From assembly GCA_027313705.1 (NCBI GenBank), contig DAHVDE010000057.1, positions 32,667-96,666 of the forward strand: a DNA stretch of 64,000 bases, read 5' to 3'. This document shows positions 35,882 to 45,060 of this stretch, piece after piece; the first letter of the stretch is position 1; the number at the start of each line of letters is the position of its first letter. The position numbers and the translations under genes are program-made. The DNA is from Actinomycetota bacterium. GTDB taxonomy: Bacteria > Actinomycetota > Actinomycetes > Streptosporangiales > Streptosporangiaceae. The notes below the pieces were generated by a model that was not told the origin of the DNA, did not search any database, and worked only from the letters and a program-made list of their open reading frames with translations.

Positions 35882-36931
35882 TTGTCCGATGCCATCTCAG
35901 GCGGCACGCTTGCCGTCGCGCATGAGCTACCTGATCGGGCCGGCGCTAGCCGCGCCGGCGCCGGCCTGATCAAGCTGCTGTCGATCAAGATCTCGAGCGC
36001 CCTGGTCACCTTGTTCTTCGTCCTCGCGTTCAACTTCTTCCTGTTCAGGGTGCTCCCCGCCGACCCGGCAAGGAACCTGGTCAGGGGATCGACGCTGACC
36101 GCGGCCCAGATGGCGGCGATCAACCGCACCTTCGGCATCGGCCTGCCGCTGCCAGAGCAGTTCTGGAACTACCTGATCCAGACGATCCACGGCAACCTCG
36201 GCATCTCGTTCCAGTACCACATCCCCGTCTCCCAGGTGATCGGCGCCGCACTCTGGCCGACCATCCTGCTGGTCGGCTCGTCGACGGTGCTCTCCACGAT
36301 CATCGGCGTCCAGATGGGGATCAGGGCAGGCTGGAACCGGGGCGGCGGCTTCGACCGGATCTCGACCGCGATCAACAACACCCTGTACGCGATGCCCGAC
36401 TTCTGGCTCGGCATGGTGCTGCTGATCGTGTTCGCCTCCAAATGGGCACTGTTCCCGGCCGGAGGCATGCACAGCTTCGGCGGCGGCGGCACTGGCTGGC
36501 ATGGCCTGGTCGACCTGCTCTGGCATCTCGTGTTGCCGGCCAGCGTGCTGACGCTCGTCTACCTGGCCGAGTATTCGCTGGTCATGCGCTCGTCGCTGAT
36601 CGACGAACTCGGTTCTGACTACCTGCTGACAGCGCGGGCCAAGGGGCTGCGCGACACCATGGTCAGGCGAAGGCATGCGGTACCTAACGCGCTGCTGCCT
36701 TCGATCACCCTGATCATGCTGAACCTCGGCTTCGTCATCTCGGGTGCCATCACAACCGAGACCGTCTTCAGCTGGCCAGGCCTCGGCCTGGCCTCGTACA
36801 ACGCGCTGAACTACCCCGACTACCCGGTGCTCGAGGGTGCTTTCTTGCTGTTCTCAGCCGCGGTAATCGCAGCCAACCTGATCGCCGACCTTCTGCTTAC
36901 CGTGCTCGACCCGAGGGTGAGGCAGGCATGA
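35882..36931 (+). CDS. Peptide-type ABC transporter permease (DppB-like)
   Basis: First membrane subunit of the importer, 349 residues with six membrane segments. The N-terminal cytoplasmic part of about 35 residues precedes the first helix (LVTLFFVLAFNFFLFRVLPADPARNLVRG). The EAA loop is visible as DYLLTARAKGLRDTMVRRRHAVPNA. TTG start at 35882, four bases after the binding-protein stop; GGGAG precedes it. A later start near the first helix is possible. It ends in an ATGA overlap with the second permease. Confidence 0.9.
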   Translation: MSDAISGGTLAVAHELPDRAGASRAGAGLIKLLSIKISSALVTLFFVLAFNFFLFRVLPADPARNLVRGSTLTAAQMAAINRTFGIGLPLPEQFWNYLIQTIHGNLGISFQYHIPVSQVIGAALWPTILLVGSSTVLSTIIGVQMGIRAGWNRGGGFDRISTAINNTLYAMPDFWLGMVLLIVFASKWALFPAGGMHSFGGGGTGWHGLVDLLWHLVLPASVLTLVYLAEYSLVMRSSLIDELGSDYLLTARAKGLRDTMVRRRHAVPNALLPSITLIMLNLGFVISGAITTETVFSWPGLGLASYNALNYPDYPVLEGAFLLFSAAVIAANLIADLLLTVLDPRVRQA

Positions 36932-37854
36932 CGGCACCCACCGCGACAACCGCAGGCGCCAGGCGGGTTGGCCACAGCCGCGGGCAGGCGCTGGCCAGGT
37001 TCTGGGTGCGGTACCGCAAGGATCGCGGCGGCATGACCGGCCTTGCGGTCTTGCTCTTCATGATCGTGGTCGCGCTGGCCGCACCACTGCTGGCCAGCTC
37101 GCGCGGGCTGAATCCCATCTTTGCCACCTACCCGGCAAATGCCGGCCCTGGCTGGCACTATCCGCTCGGCACCGACGCCGACGGCCGGTCGGTGCTGACC
37201 GAATTGATCTGGGGCTCGCGGATCTCGCTGCTTATCGGGTTCGCCGCCACCCTGCTTTCCATGGTGATCGGCGCGCTGATCGGCATCGTGGCCGGTCATT
37301 TCGGCGCGCTGAACGGCTGGCTCGGCAGGCAGACAGACAACCTCCTGATGCGGATCACCGACTGGTTCCTCGTCGTGCCTTTCCTGCCGCTGGCGATCGT
37401 CTTGGCCAGGACGCTCGGCCCGTCGCTGCACGTGATCATCTTCGTCATCGGCATCACCTCGTGGCCTGGCACGGCGCGGATCATCAGGGCGCAGGCCCTG
37501 GCCGTCGAGGCCCGCCCTTACCTGGAGCGAGCACGAGTGCTCGGCGCGGGCCACTGGCATCAGATGGTCAAGCACGTGCTGCCGAACGTGATGCCATTGC
37601 TGCTCGCCAACACGATCCTCACCGTGGCAGGCACGATCTTGTCGGAGACCACGCTGTCGTTTCTCGGCCTCGGTGACCCGACTCGGGCGTCGTGGGGTGA
37701 GATGCTGAACGCCGCGTTCAGCAGCGGGGTCGGGACAGGCAATGTCTTCTGGCTGCTCGCGCCAGGCATCGCGATCATCGTCGTGGTGATGGCGTTCACG
37801 CTGGTCGGCCACGCGCTCGAGGCGGTACTCAACCCGAAGCTGCGGGAGCGCTAA
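36928..37854 (+). CDS. Peptide-type ABC transporter permease (DppC-like)
   Basis: Second membrane subunit, 308 residues. After a cytoplasmic N-terminus (WVRYRKDRGGMTGLAVLLFM) come six hydrophobic segments. Between them lies LGTDADGRSVLTELIWGSRISL, which is diagnostic of DppC/OppC, and the EAA loop EARPYLERARVLGAGHWHQM. It overlaps the preceding gene by four bases and the following ATPase by one (TAATG), so the operon is tightly coupled. Confidence 0.93.
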   Translation: MTAPTATTAGARRVGHSRGQALARFWVRYRKDRGGMTGLAVLLFMIVVALAAPLLASSRGLNPIFATYPANAGPGWHYPLGTDADGRSVLTELIWGSRISLLIGFAATLLSMVIGALIGIVAGHFGALNGWLGRQTDNLLMRITDWFLVVPFLPLAIVLARTLGPSLHVIIFVIGITSWPGTARIIRAQALAVEARPYLERARVLGAGHWHQMVKHVLPNVMPLLLANTILTVAGTILSETTLSFLGLGDPTRASWGEMLNAAFSSGVGTGNVFWLLAPGIAIIVVVMAFTLVGHALEAVLNPKLRER

Positions 37855-38834
37855 TGGCACTGCTAGAACTGCGCGACCTGACGATCACCTACCAGACCGA
37901 GTCAGGACCTGTGCCCGCCGTGCGCGGGGTCAGCCTCGCCGTAGCGGCCGGGCAGACCCTCGGCCTGGCCGGCGAGTCCGGCTGCGGCAAGTCGACCATC
38001 GCCGCCTCCGTGCTCAGGCTGCTGCCGGTCTCGGCCAAGATCACCGGCGAGATCCTGGTCGACGGCGAGGATGTCCTGACCATGAAGTGGGGCAAGCTGC
38101 GGGCCGTGCGCTGGGCCGGGGCGTCGATCATCTTCCAGGGCGCGATGCACTCGCTCAACCCGGTTCAGCGGATCGGCAAGCAGATCGCTGAGCCGATCTT
38201 GCTGCACTCCCCCGACACCTCGCCGGCCACGGCGAACCGGCGAGTCATCGACCTGCTCGGCCAGGTCGGCCTGCCTGCCGCGCGGGCCGGCTCCTACCCG
38301 CACGAGTTGTCTGGCGGGCAGAAGCAGCGGGCGATGATCGCGATGGCGCTGGCCTGCGAGCCGAACCTGATCATCGCAGACGAGCCAACGACCGCGCTCG
38401 ACGTGATGATCCAGGCCCAGGTTCTCAGCCTGATCGGCGACCTGGTGAGAGAGCGCGGCATCGGGCTGGTCATGATCAGTCATGACCTGTCCGTGCTTGC
38501 CGACACCTGTGAGCGGCTGGCCGTCATGTACGCGGGCAAGATCGTCGAGGAAGGGCCTGCCCATCAGGTGTTCGCTTCCGCGCGGCACCCGTACGCGGAA
38601 GCTCTTGCCTGGGCGTTCCCCGTCATCGGTGACCCGCGCACCAGGCTGCGGCCGCGCGGACTGCCTGGCGACCCGCCTGACCCGGCGAAGATACCCTCGG
38701 GATGCAGCTTCCACCCCAGGTGCGCGATGGTGCAAGAGGGTTGCGCGACCACTGAGGTCGCGCTTTGGCCAGCCGGGGAACAGCGCATGGCGGCCTGCGT
38801 CAGGGTGCTCGGGGAATCAGGAGGCGACAGATGA
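37854..38834 (+). CDS. Peptide-type ABC transporter ATPase (DppD-like)
   Basis: First cytoplasmic ATPase of the importer, 326 residues. Walker A GESGCGKST, Q-loop region WAGASIIFQGAMHSLNP, signature LSGGQKQRAMIAMAL and Walker B LIIADEPTTALD are intact. The C-terminal DppD/OppD extension has a cysteine cluster (SGCSFHPRCAMVQEGC) as in iron-sulphur-binding family members. It overlaps the next ATPase start by four bases. Confidence 0.94.
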   Translation: MALLELRDLTITYQTESGPVPAVRGVSLAVAAGQTLGLAGESGCGKSTIAASVLRLLPVSAKITGEILVDGEDVLTMKWGKLRAVRWAGASIIFQGAMHSLNPVQRIGKQIAEPILLHSPDTSPATANRRVIDLLGQVGLPAARAGSYPHELSGGQKQRAMIAMALACEPNLIIADEPTTALDVMIQAQVLSLIGDLVRERGIGLVMISHDLSVLADTCERLAVMYAGKIVEEGPAHQVFASARHPYAEALAWAFPVIGDPRTRLRPRGLPGDPPDPAKIPSGCSFHPRCAMVQEGCATTEVALWPAGEQRMAACVRVLGESGGDR

Positions 38835-39847
38835 CGGGGCCGATCCTGTCCGCGACGCAGGTGCGGGTGGCGTTCGCCGGACGCGGCAGGCGGGCAAGCG
38901 CGACCGCGGTCGACGGAGTGAACCTGGACATCGCGCCTGGCGAGATCGTCGCGCTGGTCGGCGAGTCAGGCTGCGGCAAGACGACGCTGGCCAGGACCAT
39001 TCTCGGGCTCGAGCGGCCGTCGCAGGGCCAGGTCAGTTTCGCCGGAGAGCCGATCGGGTACCGTACCGGGGCGCTGAGGGCCTACCGGCGGCAGGTGCAG
39101 CTTGTGCTTCAGGACCCGACCGGGTCGCTGAACCCCAGGCACACCGTGTACGAGGCGGTCGCGGAAGGCGTGCGGATACACCGGCTCGGCAATGAGCTTG
39201 GCCGGGTGTCCGACGCGCTCGCCAGGTGCGGGCTGCGGCCGCCCGAGCGGTTCTTCGATCGTTACCCGCACGAATTGTCCGGCGGCCAGCGGCAGCGCGT
39301 GGTGATCGCCGGGGCACTAGTGCTCGAGCCTAAGGTGCTCGTCGCCGACGAGCCGGTAGCCTCGCTCGACGCATCGGTGCGCGGCGAGATCCTTTCGCTG
39401 CTGCTCAGGCTGCGCGACGAGCTTGGCCTGGCGGCGCTGGTGGTCACCCATGATCTTGGCCTGGCCTGGAACATCGCCGACCGGCTGGCCGTGATGTACC
39501 TGGGCAGGATCGTGGAGATCGGAACGCCAGAGCAGGTGTTCGCCGATCCCAGGCATCCGTACACCAGGGCGTTGATGTCGGTGCTGCCTGAGTCGCCGAT
39601 TGAGCCAGTGGTGCTGACCGGCGAACCGCCGGACGCGACCAGGATTCCGGCAGGCTGCCGGTTCCACCCGCGTTGCCCGGAGGTCGCCCGAGGCGCAGCG
39701 GCGGACGCCGGGGTAGCAGACCGGTGCCGCGCCGAGTCACTGCCGGTGCTGCCTGCCTCCGGACCAGGGCAGACCCTGGTCTCCTGCCACCTGGCACTGG
39801 CCAGAGCTAGCCTCGAGCCTGGTACGCCGCATGTACCAGCGACCTGA
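38831..39847 (+). CDS. Peptide-type ABC transporter ATPase (DppF-like)
   Basis: Second ATPase subunit, 338 residues from the ATG at 38831 (ATGA overlap). Walker A GESGCGKTT, signature LSGGQRQRVVIAGAL, Walker B VLVADEPVASLD and the C-terminal cysteine motif GCRFHPRCPE of the OppF/DppF extension are visible. The last 41 bases overlap the end of the convergent P1 peptidase gene. Confidence 0.94.
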   Translation: MTGPILSATQVRVAFAGRGRRASATAVDGVNLDIAPGEIVALVGESGCGKTTLARTILGLERPSQGQVSFAGEPIGYRTGALRAYRRQVQLVLQDPTGSLNPRHTVYEAVAEGVRIHRLGNELGRVSDALARCGLRPPERFFDRYPHELSGGQRQRVVIAGALVLEPKVLVADEPVASLDASVRGEILSLLLRLRDELGLAALVVTHDLGLAWNIADRLAVMYLGRIVEIGTPEQVFADPRHPYTRALMSVLPESPIEPVVLTGEPPDATRIPAGCRFHPRCPEVARGAAADAGVADRCRAESLPVLPASGPGQTLVSCHLALARASLEPGTPHVPAT

Positions 39848-40907
39848 CCTCGGCCCGCGGCAGGCCGCGGGAGGTATTGCCGTCCCTGCCGGTCACGGTG
39901 GGCGCGGCCAGCATGCTGTTCAGCACGGCTTCCTCGGTCGCCTCGACGACGGCGGCGAAGAACGGGTCGAGGTTCTGGCCGGTAATCGCGGGCACTTCGC
40001 TCAGCGCGGTCCTGCTGCCACGCAAGCCGGTCGCCAGCGCCAGGAAGATCTCGCCGCTGCCGTGATGGCCAGTCGAGCCGGTCCTGGCCAGGCCAAGCCC
40101 GGCTCGGCGGGCCAGCCTGGCGCAGGCGGCGGAGTCGAGCGGCCCGTCGGTGATGATCACGGTGATGCAGGAACCAGCGGGCGGCGGGTGCTCGCCGGCG
40201 GAAGCGAGCAGGCGGCCGACGGGTACGCCGTCGACAGTGAGCCTGTCCTGGCTGCCGAAGTTGGAAAGAACCAGGACCCCGACGACATGCCCGGAGGGCG
40301 TGAGCCTGGACGAGGTGCCGATGCCGCCCTTGAAGCCGAGGCAGCTCATGCCTGTGCCGGCACCGACCGCGCCCTCTTGCGGCGCCACGCCGGATCCCGC
40401 GGTTGCCCGCGCCGCAGCGAGCGCGGCCCTGACGTCGTCGGCAGTGACCTGCATCCGGCGGGCATCGTTGAGGTAGCTGTCGTCGCACTCGGCCACGATC
40501 GGGATGATCACGTCGTCGGCGCCGATAGCGGGCTCCTGCTCGATCAGCAGTTCGCAGGCCGCGTCGTAGACCCGGCCAAGCTGCATCGTCGAGGTCAGGA
40601 AGACCGGCGTCTCGGCGAGGCCCCATTCGGCGGCGGCCAGGAAGCCGGTGCATTCGCCCGCGCCGTTGAGCACCGCACCGCCGGCCGGCACCGGGTTGCG
40701 GAACAGGTTGCCGCCGGGATCAAGCACGGTTACACCGGTCCTGGCGATGCCGCGCCCCTGCGGCGGCGGCGGCTCGTCACGCCAGACGGTGGCGTGCCCG
40801 ACGCCGACGCCAGGCACGTCGATGATCGAAGCGGTCGGGCCTGGCGGCAGTATCCCGATCTGGATCCCGAGGTCAGCTACGCGAATCACGCCAGCATCAT
40901 GTCGCAT
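39807..40907 (-). CDS. P1-family peptidase (DmpA-like)
   Basis: Ntn-type aminopeptidase/amidase of family S58 (DmpA, L-aminopeptidase/D-esterase; beta-peptidyl aminopeptidases). Seen: IIDVPGVGVGHATVW at the N-terminus, VLNGAGECTGF, and the self-cleavage region GMSCLGFKGGIGTSSR with the Ser nucleophile after GT. Members activate themselves by internal cleavage and remove N-terminal, sometimes D- or beta-, residues. It converges with the importer ATPase gene and diverges from the HDAC-like gene. The frame is open to 40928, but an ATG there would sit inside the divergent gene, so I use ATG 40907; GTG 40889 is also possible. Confidence 0.85.
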   Translation of the reverse strand: MRHDAGVIRVADLGIQIGILPPGPTASIIDVPGVGVGHATVWRDEPPPPQGRGIARTGVTVLDPGGNLFRNPVPAGGAVLNGAGECTGFLAAAEWGLAETPVFLTSTMQLGRVYDAACELLIEQEPAIGADDVIIPIVAECDDSYLNDARRMQVTADDVRAALAAARATAGSGVAPQEGAVGAGTGMSCLGFKGGIGTSSRLTPSGHVVGVLVLSNFGSQDRLTVDGVPVGRLLASAGEHPPPAGSCITVIITDGPLDSAACARLARRAGLGLARTGSTGHHGSGEIFLALATGLRGSRTALSEVPAITGQNLDPFFAAVVEATEEAVLNSMLAAPTVTGRDGNTSRGLPRAEVRSLVHAAYQARG

Positions 40908-40921
40908 GACCTGGTGTGCCC

Positions 40922-41995
40922 ATGACACCGGACCTGGCCGACCTGCTGGTCACCTGGCACCGGAACTGCCTCCTCCATGAGCCAGCAGGCGAAGTCTGGC
41001 TCGGCGTCTGGGATGCGGGCACCGAGGTGCCTGCCCGTGCCTCCGTCCTGCTGGACGCGGTCCGCGCGGCCGGTGCCCGCGTCGTGCCCGCAAGCGCGCA
41101 CGGTCGCGAGGCACTGCTCGGCGTGCATGACGCGGCCCTGATCGATCACCTGGCCACCATCTGGCGGCGCTGGGAGGACGGCGGCTACCTGGCCGACTAC
41201 GGCAGGCGCCGCGTCGTGCCCTACGTGTTCCCGACCGCTGGCCTGCTGGCCGGCCTGCCGCTGCGCACTCCCGCAGCGGTGCACGCGGAGACTGGCAATT
41301 TCTGCTACGACACGATGACGCTGATCGGGCCGGGTAGCTGGGAGGCGATCAGGGCAGCGGCCGACACGGCGCTGACCGCCGCCGACCTGGTGACGCAGGG
41401 CGCGCGAGTAGCGTATGCGCTCTGCAGGCCGCCCGGGCATCACGCCGGCCAGGCGAGTTACGGCGGCTCCTGCTACCTGAACAACGCCGCGATCGCCGCG
41501 CAGTCGCTGCGCAGGTCGGGTGCCGGCCGGGTCGCGGTGATCGACATCGACGCCCATCACGGCAACGGTACCCAGGCGATCTTCTACGACAGGAACGACG
41601 TCTACTACGGCAGCCTGCACGTCGATCCTGGTGCCGGGTGGTTCCCGCACTACGCGGGGTTCGCCGACGAACGCGGGTCAGGCGCGGGCGAGGGCGCTAA
41701 CCGCAACGTGCCGCTGGCGCCTGGTACCGGCGACGACGGGTGGCTGGCCGGCGTCGGTGCGTTGTGCCAGGACGTGCGGGAGCGGGGAGCCGACGCCGTG
41801 GTCGTGTCGCTTGGCGTGGACGCGGCGGAGGCAGATCCCGAGAGCCCGCTGCGGGTCAGCGCGGACGGCTACCAGCGGGCCGGCGAGCTTATCGGCGGGC
41901 TCGGCCTGCCCGCCGTGGCCGTGCAGGAAGGCGGTTATGACCAAGCTTCGCTCGGCGGGCTCGTCGTCGCCACCTTGTCGGGGCTGATGTCATAG
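40922..41995 (+). CDS. Class II HDAC-like deacylase (acetylpolyamine amidohydrolase family)
   Basis: Zinc-dependent amide hydrolase of the arginase/deacetylase superfamily, 357 residues. The catalytic elements are CRPPGHHAG (tandem His), IDIDAHHGNGTQ (Asp and His zinc ligands), SLGVDAAEADPES (third Asp ligand) and VQEGGYD near the end. Bacterial members deacetylate polyamines or other N-acyl amines, not histones. It sits beside a peptide importer and two peptidases, suggesting removal of acyl caps from imported amides. ATG 40922 and GTG 40916 are alternative starts. Confidence 0.88.
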   Translation: MTPDLADLLVTWHRNCLLHEPAGEVWLGVWDAGTEVPARASVLLDAVRAAGARVVPASAHGREALLGVHDAALIDHLATIWRRWEDGGYLADYGRRRVVPYVFPTAGLLAGLPLRTPAAVHAETGNFCYDTMTLIGPGSWEAIRAAADTALTAADLVTQGARVAYALCRPPGHHAGQASYGGSCYLNNAAIAAQSLRRSGAGRVAVIDIDAHHGNGTQAIFYDRNDVYYGSLHVDPGAGWFPHYAGFADERGSGAGEGANRNVPLAPGTGDDGWLAGVGALCQDVRERGADAVVVSLGVDAAEADPESPLRVSADGYQRAGELIGGLGLPAVAVQEGGYDQASLGGLVVATLSGLMS

Positions 41996-42026
41996 CCAGT
42001 ATTTGCGCCTGAGCTCGACCCTGATC

Positions 42027-43340
42027 TCACGCCCGGCACCGGTTCATCCACCATAGGCAAAGCACGCCGAGCGCGGCGGCGAGGACGACGAACACGGCGC
42101 TCTCGTACCACTGGAAGGCCCAGAACCTGCTCGCTGGCTGGTAGGTGACAACTTGAGCCAGCTTCTGCCTGGCGAGCCAGGCGATGCAGGCCTGAGTCGA
42201 ATTGCCCAGGCAGGCGCTGGTCGCCGGGCCCGTGAAGACATGGCCTGAGGGAGTGACGGTCTGGTTGGACAGCAGCCAGACACCCGCCTTGTACCAGGTG
42301 CCTGTGATGGTCATCCGACCGCCGGGCTGCGACACGATCAGGTCGTTAAAGTGCGTGCCGAGCCGTTCCCTGACGACCGCGGGCGGGATCAGATGCGGCC
42401 TGATCCAGTTCGGCCAGGCGAACTGGACCGCAGTGAACGCCGCCAGCGTCGCGGCCATGGCGGGGACCGTGCGGCGGATCAGCACTCCGGCGGTGACGCC
42501 GAGCGCCAGGGCAAACGCCGCGTAACCGATGGGAGCCACGCCGCGAGCGCCGAACAACGCGGGCTCGAGCCGGTTGAGCACGAGCAGCGTCGTCTGGCGG
42601 TCGGTATGACTGGCCGAGATGATGTCCCAGCCGGCAGGCAGCGACTCCATGTCCCGGCGCGGCCCGGTCACCTGGTAATGGCTGGCGAGCAATGCGTCCA
42701 CCTCGCCGGCCACTCGCACACGGGAAGCTACCAAGACGATCAGGTAGTCGCAGATCCGCTCCAGGTCGGAGACCAGATGCGAGGACATCACGACGCTGAG
42801 TTCGTGCTCGGCGGTGACCGCCATCAGGGTCTGCAGGAACTCGCGCCTTGCCAGCGGGTCGAGGCTGGCGATCGGCTCGTCAAGTATCAGCACTTCTGGC
42901 CGCTTGGCGATAGCCAGCGTCAGCGCAAGCTGCGCTCGCTGCCCGCCGGACAGCTTGCCCGCCTTCTGCTCGGGATCGAGTCCAAGCTGGCTGATCCTGG
43001 CCTTGGCCAGACCCGGATCCCAGCCTGGATTCAGGTGCGCGCCGAGCCGTAGATGGTCGGCGATGCTCAGCCCGGCATAGGTCGGGGTGTCCTGAGCGAC
43101 GAAACCGACCTTGGCTAGCTGAGAATTGCTACCGGCCGGGATGCCGCCGAGGATCTCGACGGTTCCCTCGGTAGGCGCGAGCAGCCCGACGGCCAGGTTC
43201 AGCAGCGTCGTCTTCCCTGCTCCGTTCGGACCGACCAGGCCGACGACGTGCCCGGCCGGGATCTGGAGCGTGCAGTCCGATAGCGCCCAGCGCCTGCGGT
43301 ACCGCTTGCCGAGCCCTTTGGTCGAAAGGACCGCAGTCAT
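42027..43340 (-). CDS. Fused ABC ATPase and truncated permease
   Basis: A 437-residue hybrid. Residues 1 to about 254 are an ABC ATPase of the YtrB/CcmA type: Walker A GPNGAGKTT (37-45), signature KLSGGQRAQ near 130, Walker B LILDEPIASLD near 151, H-loop SSHLVSDL. At TTLLV the ATPase stops short of its usual end and runs directly into LNRLEPALFGARGVAPIGYA, which in related actinobacterial operons lies in the middle of the separate permease; the remainder (about 255-437) is the second half of that permease ending QPASRFWAFQWYESAVF. This looks like an in-frame deletion that joined two genes. Whether the hybrid works is doubtful. It overlaps the GntR gene by four bases. Confidence 0.8.
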   Translation of the reverse strand: MTAVLSTKGLGKRYRRRWALSDCTLQIPAGHVVGLVGPNGAGKTTLLNLAVGLLAPTEGTVEILGGIPAGSNSQLAKVGFVAQDTPTYAGLSIADHLRLGAHLNPGWDPGLAKARISQLGLDPEQKAGKLSGGQRAQLALTLAIAKRPEVLILDEPIASLDPLARREFLQTLMAVTAEHELSVVMSSHLVSDLERICDYLIVLVASRVRVAGEVDALLASHYQVTGPRRDMESLPAGWDIISASHTDRQTTLLVLNRLEPALFGARGVAPIGYAAFALALGVTAGVLIRRTVPAMAATLAAFTAVQFAWPNWIRPHLIPPAVVRERLGTHFNDLIVSQPGGRMTITGTWYKAGVWLLSNQTVTPSGHVFTGPATSACLGNSTQACIAWLARQKLAQVVTYQPASRFWAFQWYESAVFVVLAAALGVLCLWWMNRCRA

Positions 43341-43729
43341 CTGACTTCCTCCTTGATGGCTGCCCTGAACGTGTCCGCGAACAGGGCTTCAATGCTTTCG
43401 TCGTCAAGCCCGGCTTGCCGCGCGCTGGAGATCCAGCGCCGCAAGTCGGCTCGGAGCGGTCCGTGGGCGGCAAGTGACCCATCGGCGAGGGTCTTGGTCA
43501 CGAAGGTGCCAACCCCGGCCCTGGCCGCGACGAGCCCTTCGTACTCAAGCTCGCGGTAGGCCTTGAGCACGGTGTTCGGATTGATCGCCAGCAGCGCGAC
43601 CACGTCCTTCACCGTAGGGAGCTGATCACCCTCGGTAAGGAAGCCCAGTCGCAGCGCCTGCCTCACCTGCTGGATTAGCTGCAAATAGGGCGAAACACCC
43701 GATCTGGCATCCAGATGAAACTCGATCAC
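43337..43729 (-). CDS. GntR-family repressor, YtrA subfamily
   Basis: Short GntR regulator, 130 residues: an N-terminal winged helix-turn-helix (SPYLQLIQQVRQALRLGFLT, then LPTVKDVVALLAINPNTVLK and YRELEYEGLVAARAGVGTFV) and only about 50 C-terminal residues, as in YtrA proteins that repress an adjacent ABC transporter operon. It overlaps the fused ABC gene by ATGA, so it most likely regulates its own operon. Confidence 0.92.
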   Translation of the reverse strand: MIEFHLDARSGVSPYLQLIQQVRQALRLGFLTEGDQLPTVKDVVALLAINPNTVLKAYRELEYEGLVAARAGVGTFVTKTLADGSLAAHGPLRADLRRWISSARQAGLDDESIEALFADTFRAAIKEEVR

Positions 43730-43936
43730 CGCACTCCTGTCGCCTGCTCTGCTATTTATCTAGGACTCTAGCACTTTAAGACTCTAGTCAACCATGAGGC
43801 AAGGGGATACTCAACTTTGGCGCCCGGATCGCGGACCCGGCGCTACCCAGAACACCTGCGCTAGTGAGATCTGAGGAAGGCGAGCAGGCCAGCCGAAGGT
43901 GAGAAGCGTCGGCGCCTCGATCGCGGCCGCTGCGGG

Positions 43937-43987
43937 CGGCCTCAGCCGGTGGCGGCCGGCCTCAGCCGGGCGGGCGGCCTCAGCCGG
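43937..43987. repeat. Short direct repeats CGGCCTCAGCCGG
   Basis: CGGCCTCAGCCGG occurs at 43937, 43957 and 43975, with an inverted partial copy (GGGCTGAGGCGGG) just after. It lies in the 475-base gap between the GntR gene and the PAS protein gene. I see no credible gene in 43730-44204; the open frames there have low-complexity Ala/Pro/Arg composition. Confidence 0.6.
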
Positions 43988-44204
43988 GCGGGCGGGCTGA
44001 GGCGGGCGGGCGGCGTTAGGCTGCGCGGTGCCTGCCGTGCGGGCGAACGCCGTTACGGCCAAGGCGGTTCCGCGCTGAGACTGGTGAATTGCCGCGCGGA
44101 TTCCTGAAGCCTCGGCAGGCGGCCGCCAGGAACCGGGGCGTGCTCCGTCGCGGCTCCGGCCGGTACTCGTAATCGCCGTTACTCAGCATGATTCCCATTT
44201 GTCC

Positions 44205-44819
44205 TCAATAGGGTAAGTTGAGCCTCATCATGTCATCCGCGATGTTCTTGAACATCGCGGATGAGGCGTCGTGCACGATCGACTCAAGCTCCACGGCGAC
44301 CGCGGTCAGTCGCTCATCCATCGCGCCCCATTCGCCAATCAGTGATTGCACATCTGCGCCTACCCAGAAGATCCGTTGCACCAGGTACGCGAAGAGGTCG
44401 ACGAGCAGCGCTTCTTCCGCTGGGCCTGGCTCGAATTCAGCGCCCGCGATAGACGACTCCGTGACGCACGCGATCAGGAGTTCGCCACGCCAAGGTCGCC
44501 ACTGCCAGATACTCAGCCGGTGCCCGGTCAGCAGGCAGGTGCGATTCGCCGCCGAACTACGCCCGGTCTGGCCAAGCGAGACCTCGAGCGCGTGACGGTC
44601 GCGTGGTTCGACGACGTCAAGCCAGCCGGCGCCTAGCATCGCGGCCCTCGGCACGCCCGCCATGGCAACGAAGGCATCGTTGGCCGCGACCGCCTCGCCG
44701 TCCTTGGACAAGATCAGGGCCGCGGTCGGCAGCCAGTTGAAGATCGTGGCAAAGTCGCCATTGAGCGGACTCGGCACGAATCGGCGGTCCGCCTGATCAG
44801 CCACAACGCCCCAGGCCAC
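44205..44819 (-). CDS. PAS-domain protein
   Basis: A 204-residue protein with one recognisable PAS-like domain (about 25-125): FNWLPTAALILSKDGEAVAANDAFVAMAGVPRAAMLG and WLDVVEPRDRHALEVSL. The C-terminal 70 residues are helical and acidic with no known output domain. It may be a small sensory partner of the GAF-ANTAR protein downstream, but they are on opposite strands. Ligand is unknown. Confidence 0.65.
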   Translation of the reverse strand: MAWGVVADQADRRFVPSPLNGDFATIFNWLPTAALILSKDGEAVAANDAFVAMAGVPRAAMLGAGWLDVVEPRDRHALEVSLGQTGRSSAANRTCLLTGHRLSIWQWRPWRGELLIACVTESSIAGAEFEPGPAEEALLVDLFAYLVQRIFWVGADVQSLIGEWGAMDERLTAVAVELESIVHDASSAMFKNIADDMMRLNLPY

Positions 44820-45060
44820 CCGAACTAAAACGGCGGGACAAATGCCTGAAAGCCTTAACTACAACATTAAAAGCCACGAAGCCCCCCGGCTTTGGTAACC
44901 TTGCTCGCCAAGATCTGGGGCGAAGAAGAGGTTGAGCCGCCGGGGACTGGAGCGACCGCAGCACAATTCAAGCCGTTTCTGCCGAGTAAGTCAAGCCATA
45001 GCTGGCAGCGAGCGATCCGGCCTTATCCTTTGCCCAAGTTACGGCTTTACCGCTATTGGA

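Noticed and set aside
43811..44062. Small gene on the - strand after the GntR gene
   Set aside because: Ala/Pro/Arg-rich product generated by the CGGCCTCAGCCGG repeats; no ribosome site or family match.
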